This document shows, in pieces, positions 34,097 to 41,832 of a DNA stretch of 64,000 nt; within the stretch, counting starts at the first letter, position 1, and every line of letters begins with the position of its first letter. A program made the translations under genes and the position numbers. The stretch covers positions 86,604 through 150,603 of the forward strand of contig CAMDFD010000008.1 of assembly GCA_945897365.1 (NCBI GenBank), written 5' to 3'. The stretch comes from Bordetella parapertussis (GTDB taxonomy: Bacteria; Pseudomonadota; Gammaproteobacteria; Burkholderiales; Burkholderiaceae_B). Below the pieces are notes generated by a model that worked only from the letters and a program-made list of their open reading frames with translations, did not search any database and had not been told where the DNA came from.

Positions 34097-34675
34097 ATGA
34101 AGAGAAGAACGGTGATCTTTGGAGGAGCTGGTCTTGTGGCGATCGCCACCACGGCGTGGTTTGCCTGGCAGTCGAGCTCGCGCCGCGCGCCTGCTGCGAA
34201 TCGCGCAGTAGGTTTACCGGGTACGATGCCACAAAAAACCGAGCCTAATCCTCGCGTTTTGTACGAGGCGACGTTCCCAGATTTGACGGGCAGCCCGGTC
34301 GCGCTCAAGCGGCTGCTTGGTCGTCCTGTCGTCGCCAACTTTTGGGCAACTTGGTGTGCGCCCTGCGTTGAGGAGATGCCGCAGCTCGATGCTTTGTCCA
34401 AATCTTTACCAGAGATTCAATTTGTTGGTATTGGTATAGATACGGCATCTAACATCTCTCAATTTGTAACTAAAATACCCGTTTCTTATCCTTTGTATGT
34501 GGCCGGTCACACTGGGATCGCCTTGGTCAGAGAGCTCGGCAATGCGGCGGGCGGACTCCCTTTTACCGTCCTGTTAGATGCAGAAGGCCGCATTTTCGAC
34601 ACAATTCTTGGCAAGGTTTCACCCGAGGATTTAAATGCAAAAATCGGTCGCTTAGTCGCAAAATCAAAGACGTAG
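34097..34675 (+). CDS. TlpA-like thiol-disulfide oxidoreductase
   Basis: This 192-residue thioredoxin-fold protein has an N-terminal membrane anchor or signal (TVIFGGAGLVAIATTAWFAW) and the redox motif ATWCAPCVEEMP near residue 94. The cis-Pro loop is GLPFTVLLDAEGRI. TlpA/ResA relatives reduce disulfides outside the inner membrane, for example in cytochrome c maturation. It is the first gene of a run with aroQ, accB and accC, with a 63-base gap before aroQ. Confidence 0.92.
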   Translation: MKRRTVIFGGAGLVAIATTAWFAWQSSSRRAPAANRAVGLPGTMPQKTEPNPRVLYEATFPDLTGSPVALKRLLGRPVVANFWATWCAPCVEEMPQLDALSKSLPEIQFVGIGIDTASNISQFVTKIPVSYPLYVAGHTGIALVRELGNAAGGLPFTVLLDAEGRIFDTILGKVSPEDLNAKIGRLVAKSKT

Positions 34676-34738
34676 ATAGACAAATGGCGTGATTTAGCGT
34701 AAAAATGCGTACCTGATCATTGCTTTTGGCGATATGGT

Positions 34739-35182
34739 ATGTCTCAACACCTTCTTGTTCTAAATGGACCCAACCTGAATTTGCTCGGGTTGAGAGAGCC
34801 CCATCTCTATGGGCATACGACGCTGCCTGAGTTAGAGGCGGGTCTTGTGACGCTTGCTCAGACTCTCGGTGTTTCGCTGGCTACTTTCCAGAGCAACCAC
34901 GAAGGCGCCTTAGTCGATCGCATACAAGCGGCGCGAACGGACGCAACCGATTTCATTATCCTGAATGCGGGTGCCTACACACACACGAGTATTGCGATTC
35001 GCGATGCCCTTGCAGGGATTAAGATTCCCTTTGTGGAGGTTCATTTGTCAAACGTTCATAAACGCGAAGAATTCCGTCATCACTCGTACCTGTCTGATCT
35101 GGCGGTAGGTGTGGTGGCAGGTCTCGGCCCTTCGGGCTACGAGGCAGCAGTGCGCTTTGCCGCTCAATATGAGCTTATCTAG
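34739..35182 (+). CDS. aroQ: Type II 3-dehydroquinate dehydratase AroQ
   Basis: AroQ (147 residues) dehydrates 3-dehydroquinate in the shikimate pathway. It shows LVLNGPNLNLLGLREPHLYG with the catalytic Tyr, FQSNHEGALVDRIQ, INAGAYTHTSIAIRDAL and EVHLSNVHKREEFRHHS. A TAAAAAT stretch about 40 bases upstream may be a -10 element. It is 17 bases upstream of accB, an order that is conserved in betaproteobacteria. Confidence 0.97.
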   Translation: MSQHLLVLNGPNLNLLGLREPHLYGHTTLPELEAGLVTLAQTLGVSLATFQSNHEGALVDRIQAARTDATDFIILNAGAYTHTSIAIRDALAGIKIPFVEVHLSNVHKREEFRHHSYLSDLAVGVVAGLGPSGYEAAVRFAAQYELI

Positions 35183-35199
35183 AACTTTACGGAAATACT

Positions 35200-35658
35200 A
35201 TGGATCTGAGAAAACTTAAAACCTTAATCGACTTGGTGGCCGAGTCAGGTATTGCTGAGCTGGAAATTACAGAGGGCGAAGGTAAGGTTCGTATTGTTAA
35301 GTTTTCACAGGCTTTACAGCCCGTCGCTTACGCTCCGGCTCCTGGGCAATATGCACCCGCTCCAACGGGTGCAGAGGGTGTAGCAGCTGCCGCAGCGGTT
35401 GCGCCCGTACCCGCCGCGGTTGTCGGTCACACGGTCAAGGCGCCTATGGTGGGGACCTTCTATCGTGCGCCTAATCCAAACTCTCCTTCGTTTGTCGAAG
35501 TCGGCCAGACGGTCAAAGAAGGCGAACCTTTGTGCATCATTGAGGCAATGAAATTGCTCAATGAGATCGAGGCAGACAAATCCGGAGTCATCAAAGAAAT
35601 TTTGGTTCAAAACGGTGAGCCGGTCGAGTACGGCCAGCCTCTTTTTGTGATCGTCTGA
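35200..35658 (+). CDS. accB: Acetyl-CoA carboxylase biotin carboxyl carrier protein AccB
   Basis: AccB (152 residues) carries biotin in acetyl-CoA carboxylase. It has an N-terminal helical region (MDLRKLKTLIDLVAESGIAELEI), a Pro/Ala linker (YAPAPGQYAPAPTG, then Ala/Val-rich) and a C-terminal biotinyl domain with the biotinylated Lys in IEAMKLLNEIEAD near residue 118. One base separates it from accC. Confidence 0.97.
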   Translation: MDLRKLKTLIDLVAESGIAELEITEGEGKVRIVKFSQALQPVAYAPAPGQYAPAPTGAEGVAAAAAVAPVPAAVVGHTVKAPMVGTFYRAPNPNSPSFVEVGQTVKEGEPLCIIEAMKLLNEIEADKSGVIKEILVQNGEPVEYGQPLFVIV

Positions 35659-35659
35659 T

Positions 35660-37009
35660 ATGTTTGAAAAGATTCTGATCGCCAACCGTGGCGAAATCGC
35701 GTTGCGTATTCAGCGCGCGTGCCGTGAAATGGGTATCAAGACCGTTGCGGTCCATTCCGAAGCCGATCGCGATGCCAAATATGTCTGGCTCGCGGACGAG
35801 TCGGTCTGCATTGGCCCGCCAGCTTCGCGCGATAGCTATTTGAATATGCCGGCCATCATTGCGGCCGCTGAGGTCACTGATGCCGAAGCCATCCATCCAG
35901 GTTATGGTTTTTTGTCCGAAAACGCCGACTTCGCCGACCGGGTAGAAAAGAGCGGTTTTGTGTTCATTGGCCCGCGGCCTGAGTCGATTCGTCTGATGGG
36001 CGACAAGGTGAGCGCTAAACAAGCCATGATCGAGGCCGGCGTGCCAGTCGTGCCTGGTTCGGCGGGCGCATTGCCTGATGACCCGAACGAGATTTTGCGT
36101 ACGGCCCGTGAGGTCGGTTATCCCGTCATTATCAAAGCGGCAGGCGGTGGTGGTGGACGAGGCATGCGCGTCGTGCACACCGAGGCGGCTTTGCTCAATG
36201 CGGTCACCATGACCAAATCTGAAGCTGGTGCGGCGTTTAATAATCCCGAGGTCTATCTCGAAAAGTTTCTTGAAAACCCCCGTCACATTGAAATCCAGGT
36301 GTTGGCGGATGGTGGAAAAAACGCTGTGTGGCTTGGTGAGCGTGACTGCTCGATGCAACGGCGTCATCAGAAAGTCATCGAAGAAGCGCCTGCTCCCGGA
36401 ATCGATCGCAAACTGATCGAAAAGATTGGTGAGCGATGTGCCGACGCCTGCCGCAAGATCGAATATCGCGGCGTCGGTACATTTGAGTTTTTGTTTGAGA
36501 ATGGCGAGTTCTATTTCATCGAAATGAACACGCGCATTCAGGTTGAGCATCCTGTGACGGAGCTCATCACGGGCATTGATCTGGTGCAGCAGCAAATTCG
36601 TGTGGCGGCAGGAGAAAAATTCCTGCTACGTCAAAAGGATATTACGTTCCGCGGTCATGCAGTGGAATGTCGTATCAACGCCGAGGATCCTTTTACCTTT
36701 ATGCCGAGTCCTGGCCTCATCACCAACTGGCACACGCCAGGTGGACCCGGTGTGCGCATCGATTCTCATGCGTTTAATGGGTACTTTGTGCCACCAAATT
36801 ACGACTCGATGATTGCAAAGGTTATTACCTACGGCGATACACGTGCACAGGCGGTGGCGCGCATGTCGATCGCACTGTCAGAAATGGTTGTCGAAGGGAT
36901 TAAAACCAATATTCTTCTTCACCGCGAACTGATGGCCGATGCAAAGTTTGTTGAGGGAGGCACCAGTATTCACTATCTCGAACACAAGCTCGCTTCCCGC
37001 GCCACTTAA
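35660..37009 (+). CDS. accC: Acetyl-CoA carboxylase biotin carboxylase AccC
   Basis: AccC (449 residues) carboxylates the biotin on AccB using ATP and bicarbonate. It shows ILIANRGEIALRIQRACREMG at the N-terminus, the ATP-grasp glycine loop KAAGGGGGRGMRVV near residue 159, and EMNTRIQVEHPVTE near residue 288. Length matches the family. Together with AccB it supplies the first half-reaction of malonyl-CoA synthesis; accA and accD are not in the window. Confidence 0.98.
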   Translation: MFEKILIANRGEIALRIQRACREMGIKTVAVHSEADRDAKYVWLADESVCIGPPASRDSYLNMPAIIAAAEVTDAEAIHPGYGFLSENADFADRVEKSGFVFIGPRPESIRLMGDKVSAKQAMIEAGVPVVPGSAGALPDDPNEILRTAREVGYPVIIKAAGGGGGRGMRVVHTEAALLNAVTMTKSEAGAAFNNPEVYLEKFLENPRHIEIQVLADGGKNAVWLGERDCSMQRRHQKVIEEAPAPGIDRKLIEKIGERCADACRKIEYRGVGTFEFLFENGEFYFIEMNTRIQVEHPVTELITGIDLVQQQIRVAAGEKFLLRQKDITFRGHAVECRINAEDPFTFMPSPGLITNWHTPGGPGVRIDSHAFNGYFVPPNYDSMIAKVITYGDTRAQAVARMSIALSEMVVEGIKTNILLHRELMADAKFVEGGTSIHYLEHKLASRAT

Positions 37010-37040
37010 CAACGTTTAATGGCACGTAACGGAAAACACG

Positions 37041-37943
37041 ATGCGTGAACTGGTTCTTTTGTGCCCTGGCTCTCTCGCAGAGCCCCTCTCCGACGGTTTG
37101 CTAGAGTCCGGTGCGTTATCCGTGTCTGTAGAAGACGCAGACCTTGACACCGACGAGGAGCAGCCGCTTTTTGGAGAGCCTGGCAGCGAATCTAATACGC
37201 AAGCTTGGGCGCGTAATCGTCTAGTGGTCTTGTTGGCGGACGGTACGGATCCGGAACAATTATTGGCCAGCGCCCGCCAGGATCTGGATACAGACGTCGA
37301 TCTGCCATGGCATTTACGTCAGGTTCCCGATGCGGATTGGGTACGACTCACGCAGTCACAGTTTGGACCCATCTCGGTGGGTGAGCGCATTTTGATCGTA
37401 CCGAGTTGGCATGCAGAACAGATGCCACAGACATCTGAGGCCGGACATATCGCGATCCAATTGGACCCAGGCTTAGCTTTTGGCACAGGCAGTCATCCTA
37501 CAACCCATCTTTGCCTTGAATGGTTAGCCGATGAGTTAGCGACCGGCTCAACAGTGTTGGATTATGGTTGTGGCTCAGGGATCTTAGCGATTGCCGCCAA
37601 AATGCTGGGTGCCTCTAGTGTGACAGCCATAGACATAGACGAACAAGCCGTACAAGCGACGGCAGATAATGCAATGGCCAATCATACAGAGGTCAATGCG
37701 CACCTTCCCGAAGGTTTGGTGGATGGTTTGTTTGATGTGGTCGTCGCTAATATTCTTTCCAACCCACTCAAGGTTCTAGCGCCGATGCTCTCGATGCGTG
37801 TGCGTTCGGGAGGTTATTTGGTGCTATCGGGCGTGCTTGAGCGGCAGGCCTTAGAGGTCGCGCAGGCTTATGCCCCTTGGTTACCAATGACCGTCTGGCA
37901 AGCCCGCGATGGCTGGGTTTGTTTAGCTGGTCGCAAACCCTGA
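37041..37943 (+). CDS. prmA: Ribosomal protein L11 methyltransferase PrmA
   Basis: PrmA (300 residues) trimethylates ribosomal protein L11. It has the family segment QLDPGLAFGTGSHPTTHLCLEWL near residue 150, the SAM-binding motif VLDYGCGSGILAIAAKMLGA near residue 173 and VVANILSNPL. It follows accC by 31 bases and precedes the DUF3426 gene by nine, an order seen in many Burkholderiales. Confidence 0.96.
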   Translation: MRELVLLCPGSLAEPLSDGLLESGALSVSVEDADLDTDEEQPLFGEPGSESNTQAWARNRLVVLLADGTDPEQLLASARQDLDTDVDLPWHLRQVPDADWVRLTQSQFGPISVGERILIVPSWHAEQMPQTSEAGHIAIQLDPGLAFGTGSHPTTHLCLEWLADELATGSTVLDYGCGSGILAIAAKMLGASSVTAIDIDEQAVQATADNAMANHTEVNAHLPEGLVDGLFDVVVANILSNPLKVLAPMLSMRVRSGGYLVLSGVLERQALEVAQAYAPWLPMTVWQARDGWVCLAGRKP

Positions 37944-37952
37944 GGCGAACGC

Positions 37953-38882
37953 ATGAGTCTAATCACGCGTTGCCCAAAGTGCCACAGCGACTTCGTTGTC
38001 AAACTAGATCAACTGCAAGCGCTGAATGGTTTAGTGCGTTGCGGGACCTGCTCGCATATTTTTGATGGCTTTGCGACGCTTGAAAACCAGCCCCCCACTT
38101 TAACGCACCGACCAGGTGTTGAGCCAGTTCGGTTTTCGACGCCAGCAGCGACAAACGCGTCGGCAGTTTCTGTACCCTCGGCTGCAGAGCCCGCAGTATT
38201 GCGGCATCGTGCTGAAAGAAGCGAGCCCTTGGAACGCAGAGAGCAAGAGGTCCCTGAACCCTCAGTATTTTCTGCACGCGCGGATGCCGAATCCTCCTGG
38301 GCAATTCTAGGCGAGTCCCGACTTCGTGGCGAAGGCCCTTCGGTGGGGAGGACGCAACCTGAGTTTTTAATCGATGAAGTCGATACACCGAGACTGAAGA
38401 TGCTGTTGTGGAGTTTGGCAAGCGTTCTTGCGCTTGGGCTGCTCGTCATTCAGCTCGCTTATGTTTATCGCAACGATATCGCGACACAGTTCCCCTTATT
38501 TCGCCCCGTTGTTGATGTGATGTGCGCAAAGCTCGGCTGCGAAGTGAGCCTGCGTCGATATATCGAGCGGATTTCAGTATCCGTGATTGCCTTTGAGCGT
38601 CTGGCGTCTACAACCCAAGAGGGTAAGCCTGCCGAGATGTCCTTGAGATTTTCTATGCGTAATCGCTTGAATCAAGCGCAACCATGGCCTGGGCTGACTC
38701 TTGAGCTCACGGATGCGTCTGGAACTGTCGTATCACGTAAACGCATGAGCCCCAATGATTATCTCCCTGCCCAATTGGCTGATAAGCCTTTCGCCTCGAA
38801 TCAAGAAGTCAGTCTTATTTTGCCCGTTACTGTGACAGGTTTGCAGATTAACGGTTACACGCTTAAACCATTTTTTCCTTGA
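37953..38882 (+). CDS. DUF3426 membrane protein with an MJ0042-type zinc ribbon
   Basis: This 309-residue protein begins with a zinc ribbon (TRCPKCHSDF ... LVRCGTCSHIFDGF, residues 5-35). A Pro/Ala/Glu-rich linker follows, then one transmembrane segment near residues 150-172 (MLLWSLASVLALGLLVIQLAYVY written in part), and a C-terminal DUF3426 beta domain. The function is unknown. It is probably a cytoplasmic sensor ribbon attached to a periplasmic domain. It follows prmA by nine bases and precedes the PfkB kinase by ten. Confidence 0.9.
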   Translation: MSLITRCPKCHSDFVVKLDQLQALNGLVRCGTCSHIFDGFATLENQPPTLTHRPGVEPVRFSTPAATNASAVSVPSAAEPAVLRHRAERSEPLERREQEVPEPSVFSARADAESSWAILGESRLRGEGPSVGRTQPEFLIDEVDTPRLKMLLWSLASVLALGLLVIQLAYVYRNDIATQFPLFRPVVDVMCAKLGCEVSLRRYIERISVSVIAFERLASTTQEGKPAEMSLRFSMRNRLNQAQPWPGLTLELTDASGTVVSRKRMSPNDYLPAQLADKPFASNQEVSLILPVTVTGLQINGYTLKPFFP

Positions 38883-38892
38883 GGCACATAAC

Positions 38893-39834
38893 ATGACAGC
38901 CCCAGTTTTAATTTGTGGTTCAGTCGCTTTCGATACGATCGCAGTCTTCGAAGGACAGTTCAAAGACCACATCTTGCCCGATCGCATTCATGCGTTGAGC
39001 GTGTCCTTTTTAGTGCCTCGTATGCGCCGTGAGTTTGGCGGTTGTGCAGGCAATATCGCCTACAACTTGAAACTTTTGGGTGGTCATCCGATTCCCGTCG
39101 CCACGGTTGGCGAGGACGCGTCAGATTATGTGCAGCGCTTTAAACAGCTCGGTATCGAGGTCAAGATGATTCGTAGTCTGCCCGGGACCTTGACCGCGCA
39201 ATGTTTCATCACGACGGACTTGGATGACAATCAGATCACGGCCTTTCATCCTGGGGCCATGGAACGTTCTTCGGAAAATGATTTAACCGGTCATCAGGCG
39301 GCCTGGGCGATCGTGGCGCCTGATTCAAAAGCCGGCATGATGGCGAACGCCAAGCGCTTGCATGCTCAAGGGACGCCTTTTATTTTTGATCTGGGTCAGG
39401 CGATGCCTCTTTTCGATGGGGATGACATTATGAGCATGCTGAGCTTGGCGCAAGCGCTCACTGTCAACGATTATGAAGCAAGCGTTGTGGAACAACGCAC
39501 TGGCAAGACAATTGCGGCACTCGCTAAAAACTTACGGGCGATCGTTGTGACGCGTGGCGCATTGGGTGCGACGCTTTATACTGAGGGTCAAGAGCATCAT
39601 ATCGATCCAGTTAAGCCTCAAGGACTTGTAGATCCAACGGGTTGTGGTGATGCGCACCGAGCCGGTTTGCTATATGGTTTGACACAGGGGTGGAGTTGGT
39701 CGGATGCCTGTAAACTTGGAAATCTGATGGGATCGATCAAAATTGCTTCGCGTGGTCCACAAAACCATGCGCCAAGCCGAGCCGAGATTGACACAATGCT
39801 GAGCAGCTATTGCAATTTACGATTACCTGTTTGA
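38893..39834 (+). CDS. PfkB-family carbohydrate/nucleoside kinase
   Basis: This 313-residue PfkB/ribokinase-family kinase has the N-terminal FGGCAGNIAYNLKLLGG near residue 53 and the catalytic base loop DPTGCGDAHRAGLLYGL near residue 252, where Asp in GCGD is the expected base. Relatives in betaproteobacteria are annotated as adenosine kinase-like or generic carbohydrate kinases. The substrate cannot be fixed here. It lies between the DUF3426 gene and a SlyB-like lipoprotein gene. Confidence 0.9.
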   Translation: MTAPVLICGSVAFDTIAVFEGQFKDHILPDRIHALSVSFLVPRMRREFGGCAGNIAYNLKLLGGHPIPVATVGEDASDYVQRFKQLGIEVKMIRSLPGTLTAQCFITTDLDDNQITAFHPGAMERSSENDLTGHQAAWAIVAPDSKAGMMANAKRLHAQGTPFIFDLGQAMPLFDGDDIMSMLSLAQALTVNDYEASVVEQRTGKTIAALAKNLRAIVVTRGALGATLYTEGQEHHIDPVKPQGLVDPTGCGDAHRAGLLYGLTQGWSWSDACKLGNLMGSIKIASRGPQNHAPSRAEIDTMLSSYCNLRLPV

Positions 39835-39854
39835 GCGTGTTTGAAAGGATTCTT

Positions 39855-40364
39855 ATGATGAATGAAAAATGTTCTATTCGGGCCAAGACTGGCTTTCGTC
39901 TAGCTTTGGGTGCGCTTGCGTTGTCCAGTATTGTCTTGGTGACGGGTTGCGCCCAACCCTCAGCCTCTGCGAATGTCTACAACTATAACCAGACGCAGCG
40001 CGACCAGATCGTCAGAAATGGGACAGTGATTAACGTACGTCCCATCACGATTCAGAGTGATCAGACATCGGGTGGAGGGGCGATTGCCGGTGGAGCGATA
40101 GGCGGCGTGGCCGGTAGCGCTGTTGGTGGCGGTACAGGGCGCACCTTGGCGGTTATTGGTGGTGCGCTCTTGGGGGCGCTTGCGGGTAATGCTGTTGAAG
40201 AGCGGATGGGAAAGAAAGAGGGGCTAGAGATCACAGTTCGTTTGGATAACGGTGAAACGCGTGTGATTGCTCAGGAAGCAGACTTGCCAATTATGATGAA
40301 TCAACGCGTTCAGGTGGTGAGCGGCGCGGGACCGACGCGTGTGGTCCCGCTTGCAGGCAGTTAA
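39855..40364 (+). CDS. Glycine-zipper outer membrane lipoprotein (SlyB/PcP type)
   Basis: This 169-residue protein has a lipoprotein signal with lipobox VTGC near residue 34, then a glycine-zipper two-TM region GGGAIAGGAIGGVAGSAVGG followed by VIGGALLGALAGNAVEE, and a small beta C-terminus. SlyB-type lipoproteins support outer-membrane integrity. I chose the ATG at 39855, with AGGA six bases upstream; an upstream in-frame start lies inside the kinase gene. It ends the tlpA-to-slyB run and is convergent with yggT. Confidence 0.9.
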   Translation: MMNEKCSIRAKTGFRLALGALALSSIVLVTGCAQPSASANVYNYNQTQRDQIVRNGTVINVRPITIQSDQTSGGGAIAGGAIGGVAGSAVGGGTGRTLAVIGGALLGALAGNAVEERMGKKEGLEITVRLDNGETRVIAQEADLPIMMNQRVQVVSGAGPTRVVPLAGS

Positions 40365-40371
40365 AGACTCA

Positions 40372-40944
40372 TTACAGAATGAACAGCGGGAAGAGTTGGT
40401 AGGTGATGCGGTTGAGCACCATGATGGCGATTTGCGCCAAAATCAACAGTACCAAGGGTGATAAGTCTAAGCCACCTAGTTTGGGCATAATGCGTCGGAT
40501 CGGTTCGAGCAAAGGCGCGGTCAGTGTCCGCAAGACGGGCATCACAGTTGCCATGGGATTGACCCATGTCAGCACGGCTTGAATCAAGGTGAGCCAGACA
40601 ATCAGGTTGAGTGCCCAACGCCCAACCGTCGCAAAGCCTGCACCAATGACGCCCGGGATCAGCTTGACCGGCAGCATACTTGCGGTAGACACAAACCATA
40701 ACAAAAGCAGATAAACGATTGCTGCGAGGAGCGCGCCTAGCAGGCTAGCCCAGTCGGTGCCTCCGTCTGTGGGTACCACTCGGCGCAAAGGCGTGACGAG
40801 CCAATTCGTGACTTGGTTCACGGCTTGTGAGATCGGATTAAAGGGGTGGAGCTTAACGGCTTGTAACCACGCGCGCACCAAAAGCACTGCACCAATCAGA
40901 GTAAAGCCGATATCGAGTAGGAAGCGGAGGATTTCGCCAATCAT
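40372..40944 (-). CDS. YggT family integral membrane protein
   Basis: This 190-residue protein has two YGGT domains, each with two hydrophobic segments, and the motifs NPISQAVNQVTNWLVTPLRRVVP and RTLTAPLLEPIRRIMPKLGGLDLSPLV. The family is linked to cell-shape or osmotic functions and, in plastids, to cytochrome maturation; its bacterial role is unclear. In many relatives proC lies upstream, but here the next gene upstream on this strand is the histone-like gene with a terminator between. Confidence 0.9.
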   Translation of the reverse strand: MIGEILRFLLDIGFTLIGAVLLVRAWLQAVKLHPFNPISQAVNQVTNWLVTPLRRVVPTDGGTDWASLLGALLAAIVYLLLLWFVSTASMLPVKLIPGVIGAGFATVGRWALNLIVWLTLIQAVLTWVNPMATVMPVLRTLTAPLLEPIRRIMPKLGGLDLSPLVLLILAQIAIMVLNRITYQLFPLFIL

Positions 40945-41031
40945 AAGAGAGTCTGTCCCGAGTGGAGAAACAAGATTGACATTGTCGCATGCGAGTGCGA
41001 ACTCTTGTGAGACCGAGTTTATTTATGGGAT

Positions 41032-41059
41032 AAAAAAAACCGCCTGGCGAACCAGGCGG
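41032..41059 (-). terminator. Rho-independent terminator of the histone H1-like gene
   Basis: CCGCCTGG (41040-41047) and CCAGGCGG (41052-41059) form a perfect eight-pair stem with a four-base loop. On the minus strand the stem is followed by eight T residues (41032-41039). It lies 28 bases past the stop of the frameshifted histone tail at 41088, and about 150 bases past the in-frame stop, which supports the longer coding region. Confidence 0.9.
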
Positions 41060-41087
41060 CTAGGTCTAGCAAACCTCAGCTAAAAGC

Positions 41088-41209
41088 TCAGGGACGGCCA
41101 CCCGTAGGAAAAGGCCAAGACGCTGCAGGATTCAGGGCTGTTTTTGCACCTGGAGCTGCGGCGGTCGAGGGGGCAGCGGCTGCCGGCTTTTTAGCGGGAG
41201 CTTTTTTAA
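41088..41209 (-). other. Out-of-frame C-terminal tail of the histone H1-like gene
   Basis: Directly after the A10 run and stop of the histone-like gene, the -1 frame continues open for about 40 codons: IVKKAPAKKPAAAA..., ending ALNPAASWPFPTGGRP and TGA. Composition matches the gene body and the WPFPTG-type ending is one I recall from Burkholderiales H1-like proteins. It is joined to the upstream frame only if one extra A is read, by ribosomal -1 slippage, by RNA polymerase slippage, or if the run is really 11 bases. Confidence 0.75.
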
Positions 41210-41545
41210 CTATTTTTTTTTTGCAGCAACTTTGGTCGCAGCTGGCTTTTTAGCAACGACCTTTTTGGCGGCAGGCTTTTTAGCTGCTGCTTTCTTGGCT
41301 GCTGGCTTTTTAGCTGCAACTTTCTTGACTGCTTTTACGGCTTTTTTAGCTGCTGGCTTTTTGGCCGCGGCTTTTTTTGCTACTTTAGTGACTGCTTTTT
41401 TTGCTACTTTTTTCGCTGCAGGCTTCTTAGCAGCGACTTTCTTGGCTGCTGGCTTCTTTGCAACGACTTTCTTAGCGGCAGCTGCGGGCTTCTTAGCGGC
41501 TGCTTTCTTTACTGCTTTTTTTGCTGCTTTTTTGGCTGTTGCCAT
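41210..41545 (-). CDS. Lysine/alanine-rich histone H1-like DNA-binding protein, frame broken at an A10 run
   Basis: The 111-residue frame consists almost wholly of AAKKPAAKK-type repeats, as in the Bordetella BpH1 and AlgP-like H1 proteins, which bind and condense DNA without base specificity. AAGGAG lies eight bases before the ATG. It stops at TAG right after ten A residues (41213-41222, minus strand), giving a KKK ending. The family-like C-terminal tail lies in the next frame (41088-41209). I regard the short product as either a slippage-dependent isoform or the result of a homopolymer length change. Confidence 0.85.
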   Translation of the reverse strand: MATAKKAAKKAVKKAAAKKPAAAAKKVVAKKPAAKKVAAKKPAAKKVAKKAVTKVAKKAAAKKPAAKKAVKAVKKVAAKKPAAKKAAAKKPAAKKVVAKKPAATKVAAKKK

Positions 41546-41636
41546 GGTAATACTCCTTAGTTCAGGGTCCCAAACATTAAAACCCGTGCTTGACTCCGCC
41601 CACCATGGGAGGATGTGTCGCCCGAGTTATTCATCG

Positions 41637-41768
41637 TCACAAGCCGCTACCAAACATCGGTAGCATGTGATTTGTGCTGATGAATCCGGCACAGCCATTT
41701 GAACTGCCTCCCATTAGGACGCGAAGCATTTCAAATGGCACCAGTTGGCAGGGTGAGCTGCCGACTGG
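41637..41768 (+). ncRNA. Candidate structured RNA or repeat element: four adjacent stem-loops
   Basis: The 274-base gap between nrdB and the histone-like gene contains four consecutive inverted repeats. GCTACC/GGTAGC lies at 41646-41664, closed further out by TCAC/GTGA at 41637 and 41667. TGTGC/GCACA is at 41673-41693. GCCATTTGAA/TTCAAATGGC is at 41694-41703 and 41730-41739. CCAGTTGGCAG/CTGCCGACTGG is at 41741-41751 and 41758-41768. The last stem pairs fully, with one G-U, only if the plus strand is transcribed. No clear promoter or T-run was found, so strand and function are uncertain. Confidence 0.35.
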
Positions 41769-41803
41769 CAAGTACAAAGTGAGATTGAAACTCTGACTAG
41801 AGA

Positions 41804-41832
41804 CTTATTCCCAATTGGCTTATTCCCAATTG
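41804..41832 (-). repeat. Tandem duplication of the nrdB stop region
   Basis: CTTATTCCCAATTG occurs at 41804-41817 and 41819-41832, period 15. On the coding strand this repeats the last codons Asn-Trp-Glu-stop in frame, so a second stop follows the first after Ala-Asn-Trp-Glu. Confidence 0.85.

Noticed and set aside
35591..36595. A 334-codon minus-strand frame under accC
   Set aside because: It is antisense to a well-supported gene and its peptide matches no family I recognise.
41232..41663. A 143-codon plus-strand frame rich in Ala, Phe and Leu
   Set aside because: It is the antisense shadow of the Lys/Ala repeats in the histone-like gene; low complexity, with no ribosome site.
41673..41693. 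CTGATGA in a stem-loop, considered as a hammerhead ribozyme core
   Set aside because: The GAAA and cleavage-site segments are not at the required places around three stems.
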